A stretch of DNA of 64,000 nt from Microbacterium sp. LWH3-1.2 (GTDB lineage Bacteria > Actinomycetota > Actinomycetes > Actinomycetales > Microbacteriaceae): contig NZ_JBEGIK010000001.1 in the NCBI RefSeq assembly GCF_040675855.1, positions 2,790,001 to 2,854,000 of the forward strand, given 5' to 3'. Position numbers and translations under genes: made by a program. Under the pieces are notes generated by a model. The model worked only from the letters and a program-made list of their open reading frames with translations, ran no database searches and had not been told where the DNA came from. Shown one piece after another: positions 10,008-18,839 of this stretch. Position 1 is the stretch's first letter. Every line of letters begins with the position of its first letter.

Positions 10008-11372
10008 TCATTCCTCCGGTGCGTCGTGCTGCGACGCCGACAAGAGCAGTCGCGCGGCGAACAGGGTCGCGACGAGCGTCACACCCGCGGCGATGAGGAA
10101 CGGCAGGCGCAGGTCGATGCGGGCGACCCACCCGCCGAGGAGCGTCGCGAACGGGAAGATGCCCCACGTGAGGGTGCGGCTGATCCCCAGCACGCGGCCG
10201 AACATGTGGCCGGGCACGATCGTCTGACGCAGCGCGCCCCATGGGACGTTCCACACCGACACGGCGGCCGCCATGAGACCGTAGGCGATCGTCCCCGTGA
10301 TCGCCTCGGGAGCTGCCCAGACGGCGGCGAGGCTGAGCGCGGCGACGACGTTGGCCCCGAGCATGACCACGCCCCGGCCGAACTTCGCGACGAGCGACGA
10401 GGCGACCAGCGAGCCGGCGAGCCCACCGAGCCCGATCCCGGCCGTGACCACGCCGATCGCGGCCGCCGGCACGTGCTGCACGTCGAGGAAGTACAGGAAC
10501 ACCGGCGCCTGGGCGAAAGCGAACGCCGACCCGACGATCGAGGTGAAGATCACCATCGAGCGCAGGAACCGGTGGTTCCAGAGGTACACGAAGGCATCGC
10601 GCGCCGAGACGTTCGGACGCGCCGCGGGCGCAGCATCCGTCTCCGCGGTCTTCTCGGCTGCTTCCTCGGAAGCGGCCAGCGGGTCACCGGCGGCCACTGC
10701 TGCCTCGGCCCGCACCGATGTGGCGTGCACATCGAGGAGGGGACGGGCCGCGGACAGCGGAAGCATCACCGCGAGCGCGATCGGGATGAGGTAACCGGCT
10801 GCGCCCACCCAGAGCGGGAGCGCGAGGGAGATCGCGAACAGCACACCGCCGATCGGCGACGAGATGAAGCTGTCGATCGTGATCTGCGCGGCCTGCAGCC
10901 AGCCGTTCGCGCGATCGAGGGCAGGGCGCTTCACCACGTTCGGCACGATCGCGTTGGTCGCGTTGTCGAACAAGGTCTCACCGAGGCCGAACACCAGCAC
11001 GCCGGCGAACAGCCACCAGATGTCGAGCGCCCCCGTGACGGTGAGGACGGCGAGCCCGACGGCCGCGAGGCCGCGGATGCCGTTCGCGATCGCCATGATC
11101 CAGCGGCGGTCGAAGCGGTCGATGATCACGCCCGCGGGCAGGCCGAAGACGAGCCATGGCAGGAACGCCAGCGCCCCGATCGCCGCGATCGCGAGCGGGT
11201 CTCGCGTGAGCGTGGTGGCGATGAGCGGCACCGCCACACGCCCGAGGCCGTCGGCCAGGTTGCTGAAGGCGGCCGCGGTCCACAGCTTGCCGAAATCGCG
11301 GCCGAGCGGGACCGTGCGTGCCCGCCCGGCCGTCGATCCGGCGCGCTGCGCCGTATCGACGCTCTCGCTCAT
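10008..11372 (-). CDS. MFS transporter, EntS-like exporter family
   Basis: 454 aa with about 12 hydrophobic segments and a long hydrophilic, alanine/glutamate-rich central loop (near residues 205-245). The pattern [28 protein letters not shown] at the N-terminus and the loop DRFDRRW are typical of the MFS_3/EntS-like multidrug or siderophore exporters. It is the last gene of a three-gene unit: its start overlaps the 76-aa gene by 4 bp, and a winged-helix regulator is first. This implies regulator-controlled export of a toxic compound; the substrate is unknown. Confidence 0.86.
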   Translation of the reverse strand: MSESVDTAQRAGSTAGRARTVPLGRDFGKLWTAAAFSNLADGLGRVAVPLIATTLTRDPLAIAAIGALAFLPWLVFGLPAGVIIDRFDRRWIMAIANGIRGLAAVGLAVLTVTGALDIWWLFAGVLVFGLGETLFDNATNAIVPNVVKRPALDRANGWLQAAQITIDSFISSPIGGVLFAISLALPLWVGAAGYLIPIALAVMLPLSAARPLLDVHATSVRAEAAVAAGDPLAASEEAAEKTAETDAAPAARPNVSARDAFVYLWNHRFLRSMVIFTSIVGSAFAFAQAPVFLYFLDVQHVPAAAIGVVTAGIGLGGLAGSLVASSLVAKFGRGVVMLGANVVAALSLAAVWAAPEAITGTIAYGLMAAAVSVWNVPWGALRQTIVPGHMFGRVLGISRTLTWGIFPFATLLGGWVARIDLRLPFLIAAGVTLVATLFAARLLLSASQHDAPEE

Positions 11373-11599
11373 CGCGGGAGCATCCCCATCGCGGCGCGCG
11401 CCTCGGCTTCGCGCCGTGCGCCGCCCGCGGCGGCCTGTGCGGTCAGTGCGCGGCGCTCCTGGGCGTCGTCTCGCTTCTCGACGCGTGCGACGACGTACGC
11501 GTCGAGGGCGGATGCCGCGCGCAGCAGCACGCGGTCGAATCGGGTGGCGGATGCCCGGAACCCCCGTGCCGCGAGTTCGTCTGCCGTGATGGCGGTCAT
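11369..11599 (-). CDS. Small helical protein between regulator and exporter
   Basis: 76 aa, ATG at 11599, with 4-bp overlaps on both sides (regulator stop, exporter start) and a strong GAGGAGG ribosome site. It is rich in Ala, Arg and Glu, probably all-helical, with no signal peptide, cysteine or membrane segment (core [24 protein letters not shown]). No family recognised. The tight coupling suggests a role with the regulator or exporter. Confidence 0.75.
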   Translation of the reverse strand: MTAITADELAARGFRASATRFDRVLLRAASALDAYVVARVEKRDDAQERRALTAQAAAGGARREAEARAAMGMLPR

Positions 11600-12234
11600 G
11601 ACTGTCCTCCTCTTTGCGGGAGCGGGAAGAGGTCGGCCCGGATGGTGACGGGGCGGACGTTCTCGCCGGTCTGATTGCGGTAGTTGTCGACGGTCTCGTC
11701 GATGAGCGCCATGATCTTCAGCGCCAGGTCTTTGCTCTGCTCGGGCGTGAGGCGGGCGGTGGCGGTGGAGATCAGCGTGCCCTCCTGCCACATCAGGTCC
11801 TCGCCGCCGATCCCCCGGTTGACGAAGTCGAGTAGCTGGTCGTTGCGGTTGCGTAGGAACTCGTTCATCACGACCTGCGTCGCGGCACGGCCTGCGGGCG
11901 TCGCCATCGCGTCGGGGTTGGCGAACGACACGCCCCCGACGGGACGCTCCCACCAGCGCTCACGGCCGGTGCCGCGGTCCTCGGCCTCGCGGATGAGGTC
12001 CTGCTTGGCGAGCGCGCGAAGGTGGTAGCTCGTCGAGCCACTGGACTCCCCCAGGCGCTCCGCGAGCGAGCTCGCCGTCTGCGGACCGTACTGGCTGAGG
12101 ATGTCGTAGATCTTCACGCGAAGCGGGTGCGCCAGGGCCCGGAGGGCGCCGGAGTCCAGGACGCGGTCCGGGTTGTGGCGCTCCTCGGTGCGGGCGGCGG
12201 CCTCGTCCGCCTCCGGGGTCTCGTTCTCTGCCAT
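11596..12234 (-). CDS. Winged-helix (ArsR-like) transcriptional regulator
   Basis: 212 aa. An N-terminal ArsR-like winged helix (about residues 28-100: [20 protein letters not shown], then [20 protein letters not shown] as recognition helix) is followed by a longer helical C-terminal domain that probably senses a ligand or dimerises. There are no cysteines, so metal sensing through thiols is unlikely. The gene appears leaderless: TAATCT (12241-12246, minus strand) ends 6 nt before the ATG, and a -35 TTGCAA lies 17 bp further. That -35 is one unit of a phased TTTGCAA array, pointing to autoregulation together with the downstream exporter. Confidence 0.88.
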   Translation of the reverse strand: MAENETPEADEAAARTEERHNPDRVLDSGALRALAHPLRVKIYDILSQYGPQTASSLAERLGESSGSTSYHLRALAKQDLIREAEDRGTGRERWWERPVGGVSFANPDAMATPAGRAATQVVMNEFLRNRNDQLLDFVNRGIGGEDLMWQEGTLISTATARLTPEQSKDLALKIMALIDETVDNYRNQTGENVRPVTIRADLFPLPQRGGQS

Positions 12235-12240
12235 GCCTTC

Positions 12241-12311
12241 AGATTAGCGATGCAAAGCCTTCTTTGCAAGTGATGCTTTGCAATAGATTGTTTGCAAGCT
12301 TGTCTTTGCAA
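12241..12311. promoter_or_regulatory. 14-bp-phased TTTGCAA operator array
   Basis: Exact TTTGCAA at 12263, 12277, 12291 and 12305: four copies at precisely 14-bp steps. A fifth degenerate copy (GATGCAA at 12249) is in phase. Each contains the self-complementary TTGCAA. The array lies between the divergent regulator operon and dcp. The copy at 12263-12269 forms the -35 of the regulator promoter (17-bp spacer to TAATCT). A repressor bound here would block that promoter. The best candidate for the binding protein is the adjacent winged-helix regulator (inference). Confidence 0.75.
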
Positions 12312-12354
12312 AAGACTCTCGGCATGCCCCGTCGTCGTGACTAGGCTGGACGCC

Positions 12355-14406
12355 ATGCCGAACGACAACCCGCTCCTGTCCCCCAGCACGCTGCCGTACG
12401 GGCTTCCCGAGTACGCAGCCATCCGCCCCGAGCACTACCTGCCGGCGTTCGGGCAGGCGTTCGAAGCTCACACCCGAGAGGTGTCGGCGATCACGCGCGT
12501 GCGATCGATGCCGACCTTCGAGAACACCTTGGTGCCGCTGGAAGAGAGCGGACGACTCCTGGGCGACATCGCGCGGACTTTCTACACGGTGTCTTCGGCC
12601 GACGCGACACCCGAGATCCAGGAGATCGAAGAGCAGCTGGCGCCGCTCATGTCGGCGCACCAGGATTCGATCCAGCTGGACTCCGCGCTGTTCTGGCGAA
12701 TCAAGACGATCCACGATCAGCTCGACGAACTCGAGCTGACACCCGAGCAGCGTTACCTCGTGGAGCGGCACCACACCGAGATGGCCCATGCCGGCGCCGG
12801 GCTGGACGATGAAGCGAAGAAGCGCCTCACGGAGCTCAACCAGCGTCTGTCCACCCTGACGACGCAGTTCGAGAAGAACCTGCTCGCCGACACGAACGAC
12901 CTGGCGATCGTTTTCGACGATGCGTCCGCGCTCGATGGGCTCGCGGAGGGCGAACTCTCCGCGGCCGCGCAGGCCGCCGCGGATCGCGGGCTCGAGGGCA
13001 AGTGGGTCGTGACCCTCACGCTGTTCACCGGCCACCCCTACCTGTCGAGCCTGACCGATCGGGAGTCGCGCGCTCGCCTGCTCGCGGCATCCCGCTCCCG
13101 CGGATCGCGCGGCAACGACAACGACAACCGTGCGACGCTGCTCGAGATCGTGCGCCTGCGCGCCGAGCGCGCCGCCCTCCTGGGCTACGACTCGCACGCT
13201 GCGTACATCACGTCCGACGAGACGGCCGGCTCGCCCGCGGCCGTTCACGACCTGCTGCGGCAGCTCGCCGCTCCGGCGGCTCGCAACGCCCGTCGCGAGC
13301 AGGCGAAGCTGCAGGCCATCGTCGACGCCGGCCCCGAGCCCTTCGCTCTGGAGGCACACGACTGGGCGTTCTACACCGAGAAGGTGCGGGCCGCCGAGTA
13401 CGACCTCGACCGATCCGCGCTCCGGCCGTGGTTCGAGGCTGAACGCGTGCTCCAGGACGGTGTGTTCCGCGCCGCGACGGACCTGTACGGCATCACGTTC
13501 ACCGAGCGCCCCGACCTCGGCGGCTACCACCCCGACACACGCGTCTTCGAGGTCCACAACGCGGACTCCTCGACGCTCGGCCTCTACATCCTCGACCTCT
13601 ACACGCGCGACACGAAGCGTGGCGGCGCGTGGATGAATTCGATCGTGCTGCAGTCGGGGTTGCGCGGCACCCAGCCGATCGTTGTCAACAACCTCAACGT
13701 GCCGAAGCCGGCCGAGGGGCGCCCGACGCTGCTCAGCCTCGACGAGGTGACCACGCTGTTCCACGAGTTCGGCCACGCCCTGCACGGCCTGTTCGCGACC
13801 GTCACGTACCCGCACTTCGCGGGGACCAACGTCTACCGCGACTTCGTCGAGTTCCCGAGCCAGGTCAACGAGATGTGGATCTACTGGCCCGAGATCCTCG
13901 CGTCGTACGCCCGCCACATCGACACCGACGAGCCGCTCCCCGCCGAGATCGTCGAAAAGCTCCACGCGTCGGAGGCGTTCAACCAGGGCTTCGCGACGAG
14001 CGAGTACCTCGCGGCGGCATGGCTCGACCAGGCGTGGCACTCGCTGTCGGTGGACGGCGCCGCGGCGGATCTCGACGTCGCGGACTTCGAGGCGAAGGCT
14101 CTCGCGGACATCGGCCTCGACAGCCCGGTCGTGCCCACCCGGTACTCGTCGACGTACTTCGCCCACGTGTTCTCGGGCGGCTACAGCGCCGGCTACTACT
14201 CGTACATCTGGAGCGAGGTGCTCGACGCGGACACGGTGGAGTGGTTCCGCGAGAACGGCGGATTGCGCCGCGAGAATGGCGACCGGTTCCGCGGGCGGCT
14301 GCTGGGCGTGGGCGGGTCGAAGGACCCGCTCGAGGCCTACCGCGACTTCCGCGGGCGGGACGCCGAGATCGAGCCGCTGCTCGAACGACGGGGTCTGCTC
14401 GCCTAG
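12355..14406 (+). CDS. dcp: Peptidyl-dipeptidase Dcp (M3 metallopeptidase)
   Basis: 683 aa. Cytoplasmic zinc peptidase releasing dipeptides from the C-terminus of oligopeptides. The zinc motif HEFGH is at residues 470-474 (LFHEFGHALHG), with the usual downstream segments NEMWIYWPEIL and FSGGYSAGYYSYIWSEVLDAD. The ATG at 12355 gives MPNDNPLLSPSTLPYGLP, the normal family start. TAGGCT (12342-12347) ends 7 nt before it, so the mRNA is probably leaderless. Upstream in-frame codons run through the operator array and are rejected. The 3' end overlaps the convergent hydrolase-LuxR gene by 4 bp. Confidence 0.94.
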   Translation: MPNDNPLLSPSTLPYGLPEYAAIRPEHYLPAFGQAFEAHTREVSAITRVRSMPTFENTLVPLEESGRLLGDIARTFYTVSSADATPEIQEIEEQLAPLMSAHQDSIQLDSALFWRIKTIHDQLDELELTPEQRYLVERHHTEMAHAGAGLDDEAKKRLTELNQRLSTLTTQFEKNLLADTNDLAIVFDDASALDGLAEGELSAAAQAAADRGLEGKWVVTLTLFTGHPYLSSLTDRESRARLLAASRSRGSRGNDNDNRATLLEIVRLRAERAALLGYDSHAAYITSDETAGSPAAVHDLLRQLAAPAARNARREQAKLQAIVDAGPEPFALEAHDWAFYTEKVRAAEYDLDRSALRPWFEAERVLQDGVFRAATDLYGITFTERPDLGGYHPDTRVFEVHNADSSTLGLYILDLYTRDTKRGGAWMNSIVLQSGLRGTQPIVVNNLNVPKPAEGRPTLLSLDEVTTLFHEFGHALHGLFATVTYPHFAGTNVYRDFVEFPSQVNEMWIYWPEILASYARHIDTDEPLPAEIVEKLHASEAFNQGFATSEYLAAAWLDQAWHSLSVDGAAADLDVADFEAKALADIGLDSPVVPTRYSSTYFAHVFSGGYSAGYYSYIWSEVLDADTVEWFRENGGLRRENGDRFRGRLLGVGGSKDPLEAYRDFRGRDAEIEPLLERRGLLA

Positions 14407-15500
14407 GACCCACCGCTGCGAGCGGCCGCCCACGCGGCGGCGGCCGCTCGCGACGGCACGCCGAGCTTCGTCCTCGCATTCGCCACGTGGCGGTGCACGG
14501 TATGGACGCTGAGGAAGAGTTCGGCGGCGATCTGAGCATCGGTCATCCCCCGCGCGACGAGGTGCAGCACTTGCAGCTCGCGGGGCGAGATCGGCGCCGC
14601 CGACGAGACGAGGGAGGCGTGCTCCCCCGGCGAGGCTGAGGGCGGCAGGCCCCTCGCCAGGATCCCGGCGGGGACGCCGTCGAATGCCAGCGCGCGGCGG
14701 AGAAACTCCGCTGCGTCGCCGTGCCAGGGATGGTGGTCGGCGCCGTCGAGCACCTCGAGGCGCGCGCCCGGAATGGCGGATGCGGCCGCCACCCCCAGCG
14801 CCAGCCGGATCGCGCGGTCTCCTCGCCGGTGCAGCACCAGGGTGGGCGCGCGCACCTGTGCCGCCGCCGGGGTGGCGTTGAAGGAGTACACCGCCTCCAG
14901 CCCGGCGGCCGCCGCCTCGGCGGTCGCCGTGGAGCGCTGGTGGCGTGCGTAAGCCCGGCGCTGCTCGGGCGTCGCATCGGGGTAGAAGATGTCCGACATG
15001 ACACGGGAGCTCAGACCCCAGCTACTCCGCACCAGCTCGACGAGGGCTGCCCGATCGCCAGCCGGCGCGATCGCCGACCCGTCGAGGTAGGCCCCGGCGA
15101 GCACCAGCCGACGCACGCGCTCCGGGTAGCGGGCCGCGAACTCCACGGCGATGGCGCACCCGGACGATCCCGCGAAGAGCGTCGCCGCGGGCGCGCCGGC
15201 GGCGTCGAGAACCGCCCTCATCGCGTCGACGTGCGGGTCGAGGCGTTCGGGCATCGCTCCCCGGGATCGTGACATCCCGCTGCCGGGTGCGTCCAGGCGG
15301 ATCACCCGGCGATGGAGCGCCATCTCCTCGACGAATGCCCGGAACGGCGGGTACTCCCAGTCACGTACCAGATGACTCATCCACCAGCCGCCGACGAGCA
15401 CGGGCTCTCCGCTGCCGGTCTCCGACCACGCGACGTCATCGGAACCCGACCAGGCGTACTGCACGCGCACAGGGCTGGACACGACAACAGTATGGGTCAC
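14403..15500 (-). CDS. Alpha/beta hydrolase fused to a LuxR-type DNA-binding domain
   Basis: 365 aa in two domains. Residues about 20-280 form an alpha/beta hydrolase: oxyanion region VGGWWMSHLVRDWEYPPFRAF, nucleophile elbow AGSSG (Ser112, Ala replacing the first Gly), a possible acid in HRRGDR, and a histidine in GADHHPWHGD. Residues about 300-355 form a LuxR helix-turn-helix (SPRELQVLHLVARGMTDAQIA, then VHTVHRHV). It is probably a one-component regulator whose hydrolase fold binds or hydrolyses the inducer. An alternative GTG at 15482 (VSSPVRVQY) fits the leaderless pattern, with CATACT 6 nt upstream. Confidence 0.85.
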   Translation of the reverse strand: MTHTVVVSSPVRVQYAWSGSDDVAWSETGSGEPVLVGGWWMSHLVRDWEYPPFRAFVEEMALHRRVIRLDAPGSGMSRSRGAMPERLDPHVDAMRAVLDAAGAPAATLFAGSSGCAIAVEFAARYPERVRRLVLAGAYLDGSAIAPAGDRAALVELVRSSWGLSSRVMSDIFYPDATPEQRRAYARHQRSTATAEAAAAGLEAVYSFNATPAAAQVRAPTLVLHRRGDRAIRLALGVAAASAIPGARLEVLDGADHHPWHGDAAEFLRRALAFDGVPAGILARGLPPSASPGEHASLVSSAAPISPRELQVLHLVARGMTDAQIAAELFLSVHTVHRHVANARTKLGVPSRAAAAAWAAARSGGS

Positions 15501-15662
15501 GGTCCGGCCGGAAGGGAGTGCGCGGGATCCGGGGCCGAAACCGGCCGGGTGCGCGAGATCGTCACGAATCCAGCCGAGAGAACGACCAGGTGGGGTGATC
15601 GTTCGCGAGGCGCGCCGCTCGGCGGAAGCCCGCGCAAGGGGTCCACGCCTCGTGTCTCGCCG

Positions 15663-16538
15663 TCAACGAAGCCATCGCATCGTCCCGAGGGCGCGCTGGT
15701 GCTTGAGTGCCACCCAGGTCGCGTCGGCGCGTGCGACAAGGCCGCCTGCCGCGTCGACCATCGCGGCCGAGGTCTCGAAGCGCCTCCCGTGCTGCTCACG
15801 GGTCCAGCTGTGGACGACAAGCTGTTCGCCCACGCGTGGGCGCCTCTCGACGTACGCCGTCATCGTGCCGAGGAGGCACACGGTCCCGTCGACCAGCGCG
15901 CGTGCGGGGTAGCTCGGGCAGTCCAGTGCGGCCCACACTGCCGGATAGCGGGCGAGACCGGCATGCGCGAACCGGACGTCGACGGTCCACGGAGCCACGA
16001 GGCGATCGGAGGCACCCGGCACGAACCCCGGCGTGACATGCATCCCGTCGGTGCGGTCCGGTCCGCAGACGACGCAGTCGGAGAGCAGATGCCGCACGCC
16101 GATGAGCGGATGCCGCGCGCGGGCCAGGAGCGCGTCGGCGAAGGATGGCGCGGGCGGGGCCGGGTGGTCGGTGAGCCGGCCGGGGCGTGCGCGGGCGACG
16201 ACGCGACGACCGTCCCAGACGATGGCGCCGTCTCTGTCTTCTCGGACCTCGAGCTGCCGCGCGAGCGGGATCGGTCGCTCGAGGACGACGGTCACGCTGT
16301 CGGCGTCGACGTGCTGCGCGATCGACCCCGCCGCGAATCCGCCGTTGGCGTGGCGGCGAGGGCCGTTGAGCGCCCGTTCCATGAATAGGTCGCCGACGCG
16401 GGCGCCGACTTTCGCACCGGCTGTGGCAGGTGGTGTCGCGTGGGCGGACGATGCATCGCGAGTCGTCGATGCCGCGGGCGCGGGCGATACGGCATCGCGG
16501 AGTGACGGTGACGTGGAAGTGGATGTGGATATCGACAT
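15663..16538 (-). CDS. Hotdog-fold (thioesterase-like) protein, function unknown
   Basis: Up to 291 aa. The core from about residue 55 on (NGPRRHANGGFAAGSIAQHV, then the CVVCGPDRTDGMHVTPG stretch) resembles PaaI/hotdog acyl-CoA thioesterase-like proteins, which often carry a C-x-x-C-G motif; DCPSYPARALVDG and ERRPRVGEQLVV fit a second hotdog repeat. The first 50 residues are low complexity (Ser/Thr/Ala) and may not be translated; the ATG at 16382 (MERALNGPRR) is an alternative start at the conserved core. The exact substrate is unknown. Confidence 0.65.
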   Translation of the reverse strand: MSISTSTSTSPSLRDAVSPAPAASTTRDASSAHATPPATAGAKVGARVGDLFMERALNGPRRHANGGFAAGSIAQHVDADSVTVVLERPIPLARQLEVREDRDGAIVWDGRRVVARARPGRLTDHPAPPAPSFADALLARARHPLIGVRHLLSDCVVCGPDRTDGMHVTPGFVPGASDRLVAPWTVDVRFAHAGLARYPAVWAALDCPSYPARALVDGTVCLLGTMTAYVERRPRVGEQLVVHSWTREQHGRRFETSAAMVDAAGGLVARADATWVALKHQRALGTMRWLR

Positions 16539-16594
16539 GCTCCGAGTTCACCGGCTGGGGCGCATCGGCGCGTCGCCCGGAGTCGCCATTCGGT

Positions 16595-16616
16595 GGGTGG
16601 CCCGATCGGGCCACCC
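16595..16616 (-). terminator. 22-bp perfect palindrome after the epoxide hydrolase gene
   Basis: GGGTGGCCCGA and its exact complement meet without a loop. It lies about 80 bp after the epoxide hydrolase stop and before the hotdog gene. There is no T-run; it may be a GC-rich terminator or a protein-binding palindrome. Confidence 0.45.
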
Positions 16617-16694
16617 GCCTCGGCGATGCCTTCGCTGTCAGCGACTCGGGTGTGCCCCGAGAGGTGCCTCAGACACGCCCGCCGCCGCCGCGAC

Positions 16695-17813
16695 TCAGGG
16701 CGCTCCGATCGTCTGCGCGAATGCCCGCACGCGGTCGGCCATGGCGGAGGGTACTTCGGCGACAGCGAAGTGCCCTCCTTCGTCGAGCCGCTCGAATGTG
16801 CGCAGGTCGCGGTAGAAGCGCCTGGCGAGAGACTCGGGGTAGTCGCCCTCGTGTCGTTGGATGTGGACGGATGCCGGAACCTCCACGGGCGGCATCGCAT
16901 CGGGCTGGTCGGCGCCCTCGTAGTACGGCCGGAACGACGTGGCGATGCTCTGGGTGGTCCAGTAGATCATCGCCTCGGTGAGGATGCGGTCGCGGGAGAT
17001 GCGCCGCTCCAGGTGACGCGGGTCACCCGCGGGCGTATCGCTCCACTCGACCAGCTTCTCCGTCAGGTATGCCAGGAGACCCGCCGGCGAGTCGTTCAGC
17101 GCGGCCGCAAGAGTGTCGGGTCGGGTGGCCTGGACGTGCCCGTAGGCGCCGTTCGCGCCGCCCCATCGCTCCAGCCTCGCGAAGAACGCGACCTCATCGG
17201 GCGCGGTCAGCTCGGCGCGCTCGGCCGAGGACGGGAAGTGCGAGTGCGTCGCGATGACTCCCGCCACCGTGTCGCCGTAGGTGCCGGCGATCAGATCGTT
17301 GACGCTCGCCGAGACGTCCTCGCCGTACGTCAGGTACCGGTCGTACCCGAGCACCTCGGTCATGAGCGCGTGCATCGTCGCGGCCAGCCGCGTCTCGGTC
17401 ATCGGGCCGTCGGCGTACGCAGTCGAGTACGCGAAGCCGGGGAAGCTCGGCACGACCACGTGGAAGTCGGGCAGCAGATCGGCGAAATCGAGCTGCAGCG
17501 CGAAGGTGTGCGGCCAGCCGTGCATCACGAGAAGTGCGGGAGCGTCGGCGCGTGCCGAGCGAAGGTGCGCGAAGTGGATCGTGGTGTCGCCGATGTCGGC
17601 GAGGAACTGTGGGTGGTCGTTCAGCCACTCCTCACGCGCGCGCCAATCCCATGCGCGCCAGGTCTCGACGAGCTCCGCGAGGTACTCCCCGCTCATGCCC
17701 GAGGTCGGCCGCCGCGGTGAGTCCGGGAGCGGTCGAAACCGGGCGAGACGCTCCCGCAGATCGGCGAGGTCTGCCTCGGGCACGTGGATAGAGAAGGGAA
17801 GGACCGTGGGCAT
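16695..17813 (-). CDS. Epoxide hydrolase family protein
   Basis: 372 aa. An N-terminal epoxide-hydrolase domain (IHVPEADLADLRERLARFRPLPD) precedes an alpha/beta hydrolase. The oxyanion motif HGWP is at 98-101, the likely nucleophile is Asp166 in YGEDVSAS (usually GGDWGA), and the C-terminal histidine is in DEGGHFAVAEVP. No signal peptide; cytoplasmic. It would open epoxides to diols, though the physiological substrate is unknown. It starts 9 bp after the upstream serine-hydrolase gene. TAGTTT, which includes that gene's stop codon, ends 6 nt before this ATG, so it may have its own leaderless promoter. Confidence 0.85.
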   Translation of the reverse strand: MPTVLPFSIHVPEADLADLRERLARFRPLPDSPRRPTSGMSGEYLAELVETWRAWDWRAREEWLNDHPQFLADIGDTTIHFAHLRSARADAPALLVMHGWPHTFALQLDFADLLPDFHVVVPSFPGFAYSTAYADGPMTETRLAATMHALMTEVLGYDRYLTYGEDVSASVNDLIAGTYGDTVAGVIATHSHFPSSAERAELTAPDEVAFFARLERWGGANGAYGHVQATRPDTLAAALNDSPAGLLAYLTEKLVEWSDTPAGDPRHLERRISRDRILTEAMIYWTTQSIATSFRPYYEGADQPDAMPPVEVPASVHIQRHEGDYPESLARRFYRDLRTFERLDEGGHFAVAEVPSAMADRVRAFAQTIGAP

Positions 17814-17822
17814 GGCCCGAAA

Positions 17823-18809
17823 CTACTCGGCGGGTACGACACCGTCGCTCTTGACCGCGCGCATCAGCTCGCGGATGCGGGCGAAGGTCGGCACCTCGAC
17901 ATTCGCGAGGCCGGTGACCGTGGTCGCGGTCGACGGATGATGCCGGCTCACCGCCACGACGCCGTGGTCGCCACCCACGATGATGAGGTCGTCGTCATCG
18001 AGCCACACTCCCCGGCTGTACCCGAGTCCGTCTCCGGCGTCGTCGATGACCCGCTCGGTGAGCAGTGCCACCAGCGAGGGATCGACGATGCGCCCGGCGA
18101 GGAGCGCCCGCCAGAAGCGGTGGAGATCGCCGGCCGTGGAGTGCGCTCCTCCGTCCCCCGATCCGACGACCGGGAGCTCGAACACGTTGGTGCGGCCGTC
18201 CTCCTTGTAGCCGGTGGCGGTGCCGGGCGGTAGCCGGTCGGAGCGCGGGAAGCCCGATGCGCCCATGCCCGCCGGCTCGAAGACGCGTTTCCGCACGAGG
18301 TCGGCGAACGGAATGCCCGCGACGCGCTCGGCGATGATCGCGAGCACGACGTAGCCCCCGTTGCAGTACGAGAACCGTTCGCCTGCCGGGAACTTCGTCG
18401 GGAACCCCTCCAGCATCGGCAGGTAGGCGGGCGTGGAGTCGAGCTGCTGCACGGGCACGCTCAGAGGCGCCAGCGCGTCGATCTCTTCATCGAGGTAATC
18501 CCCGATACCGGAGGTGTGGCTCAGCAGGTGGTCGATGGTGACATCGTCGGCGATCAGCGGCAGGTCGTTCTCGAGGAGCTCTCGCGCGCGGATGTCCAGA
18601 CGCAGGACGCCGTCGCCGATGAGGGAGAGGGTTGTGAGGGCCGTGAAGGTCTTCGTGCCGCTCGCCAGTCCGAAGCGTGTCTCGGGGGTGTTCGGCGCAC
18701 CCGCTGTGCGGTCGGCGAGACCGACGGACCACTCGCCGAGCACCTGGTCGCCACGCCGGGCACTGACGACACCGCAGAATCCCTCGAGATCGGGGACGAC
18801 GTCACTCAT
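17823..18809 (-). CDS. Beta-lactamase-family serine hydrolase
   Basis: 328 aa of the class C beta-lactamase / D-aminopeptidase / esterase superfamily. The SxxK active site is SGTK (residues 50-53), followed by SHTSGIGDYLDEE near 97-109 and the YxN element YCN (148-150). No signal peptide, so it is probably a cytoplasmic esterase or peptidase rather than an antibiotic-degrading enzyme. A GGGAG ribosome site lies 8 nt before the ATG. It follows clpX by 30 bp on the same strand and may be read from it. Confidence 0.85.
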   Translation of the reverse strand: MSDVVPDLEGFCGVVSARRGDQVLGEWSVGLADRTAGAPNTPETRFGLASGTKTFTALTTLSLIGDGVLRLDIRARELLENDLPLIADDVTIDHLLSHTSGIGDYLDEEIDALAPLSVPVQQLDSTPAYLPMLEGFPTKFPAGERFSYCNGGYVVLAIIAERVAGIPFADLVRKRVFEPAGMGASGFPRSDRLPPGTATGYKEDGRTNVFELPVVGSGDGGAHSTAGDLHRFWRALLAGRIVDPSLVALLTERVIDDAGDGLGYSRGVWLDDDDLIIVGGDHGVVAVSRHHPSTATTVTGLANVEVPTFARIRELMRAVKSDGVVPAE

Positions 18810-18839
18810 GCGCAGAGCTCCCGCGGCGGTGGAACCGAA

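Noticed and set aside
12292..12354. N-terminal extension of dcp from the ATG at 12292
   Set aside because: It would translate the TTTGCAA array and the -10 box; residues are cysteine-rich and unlike the family start at 12355.
15501..15662. Possible gene or operator in the gap after the hotdog gene
   Set aside because: Only a weak GAACGA/TCGTTC repeat near 15574-15605; no ribosome site or coding signal.
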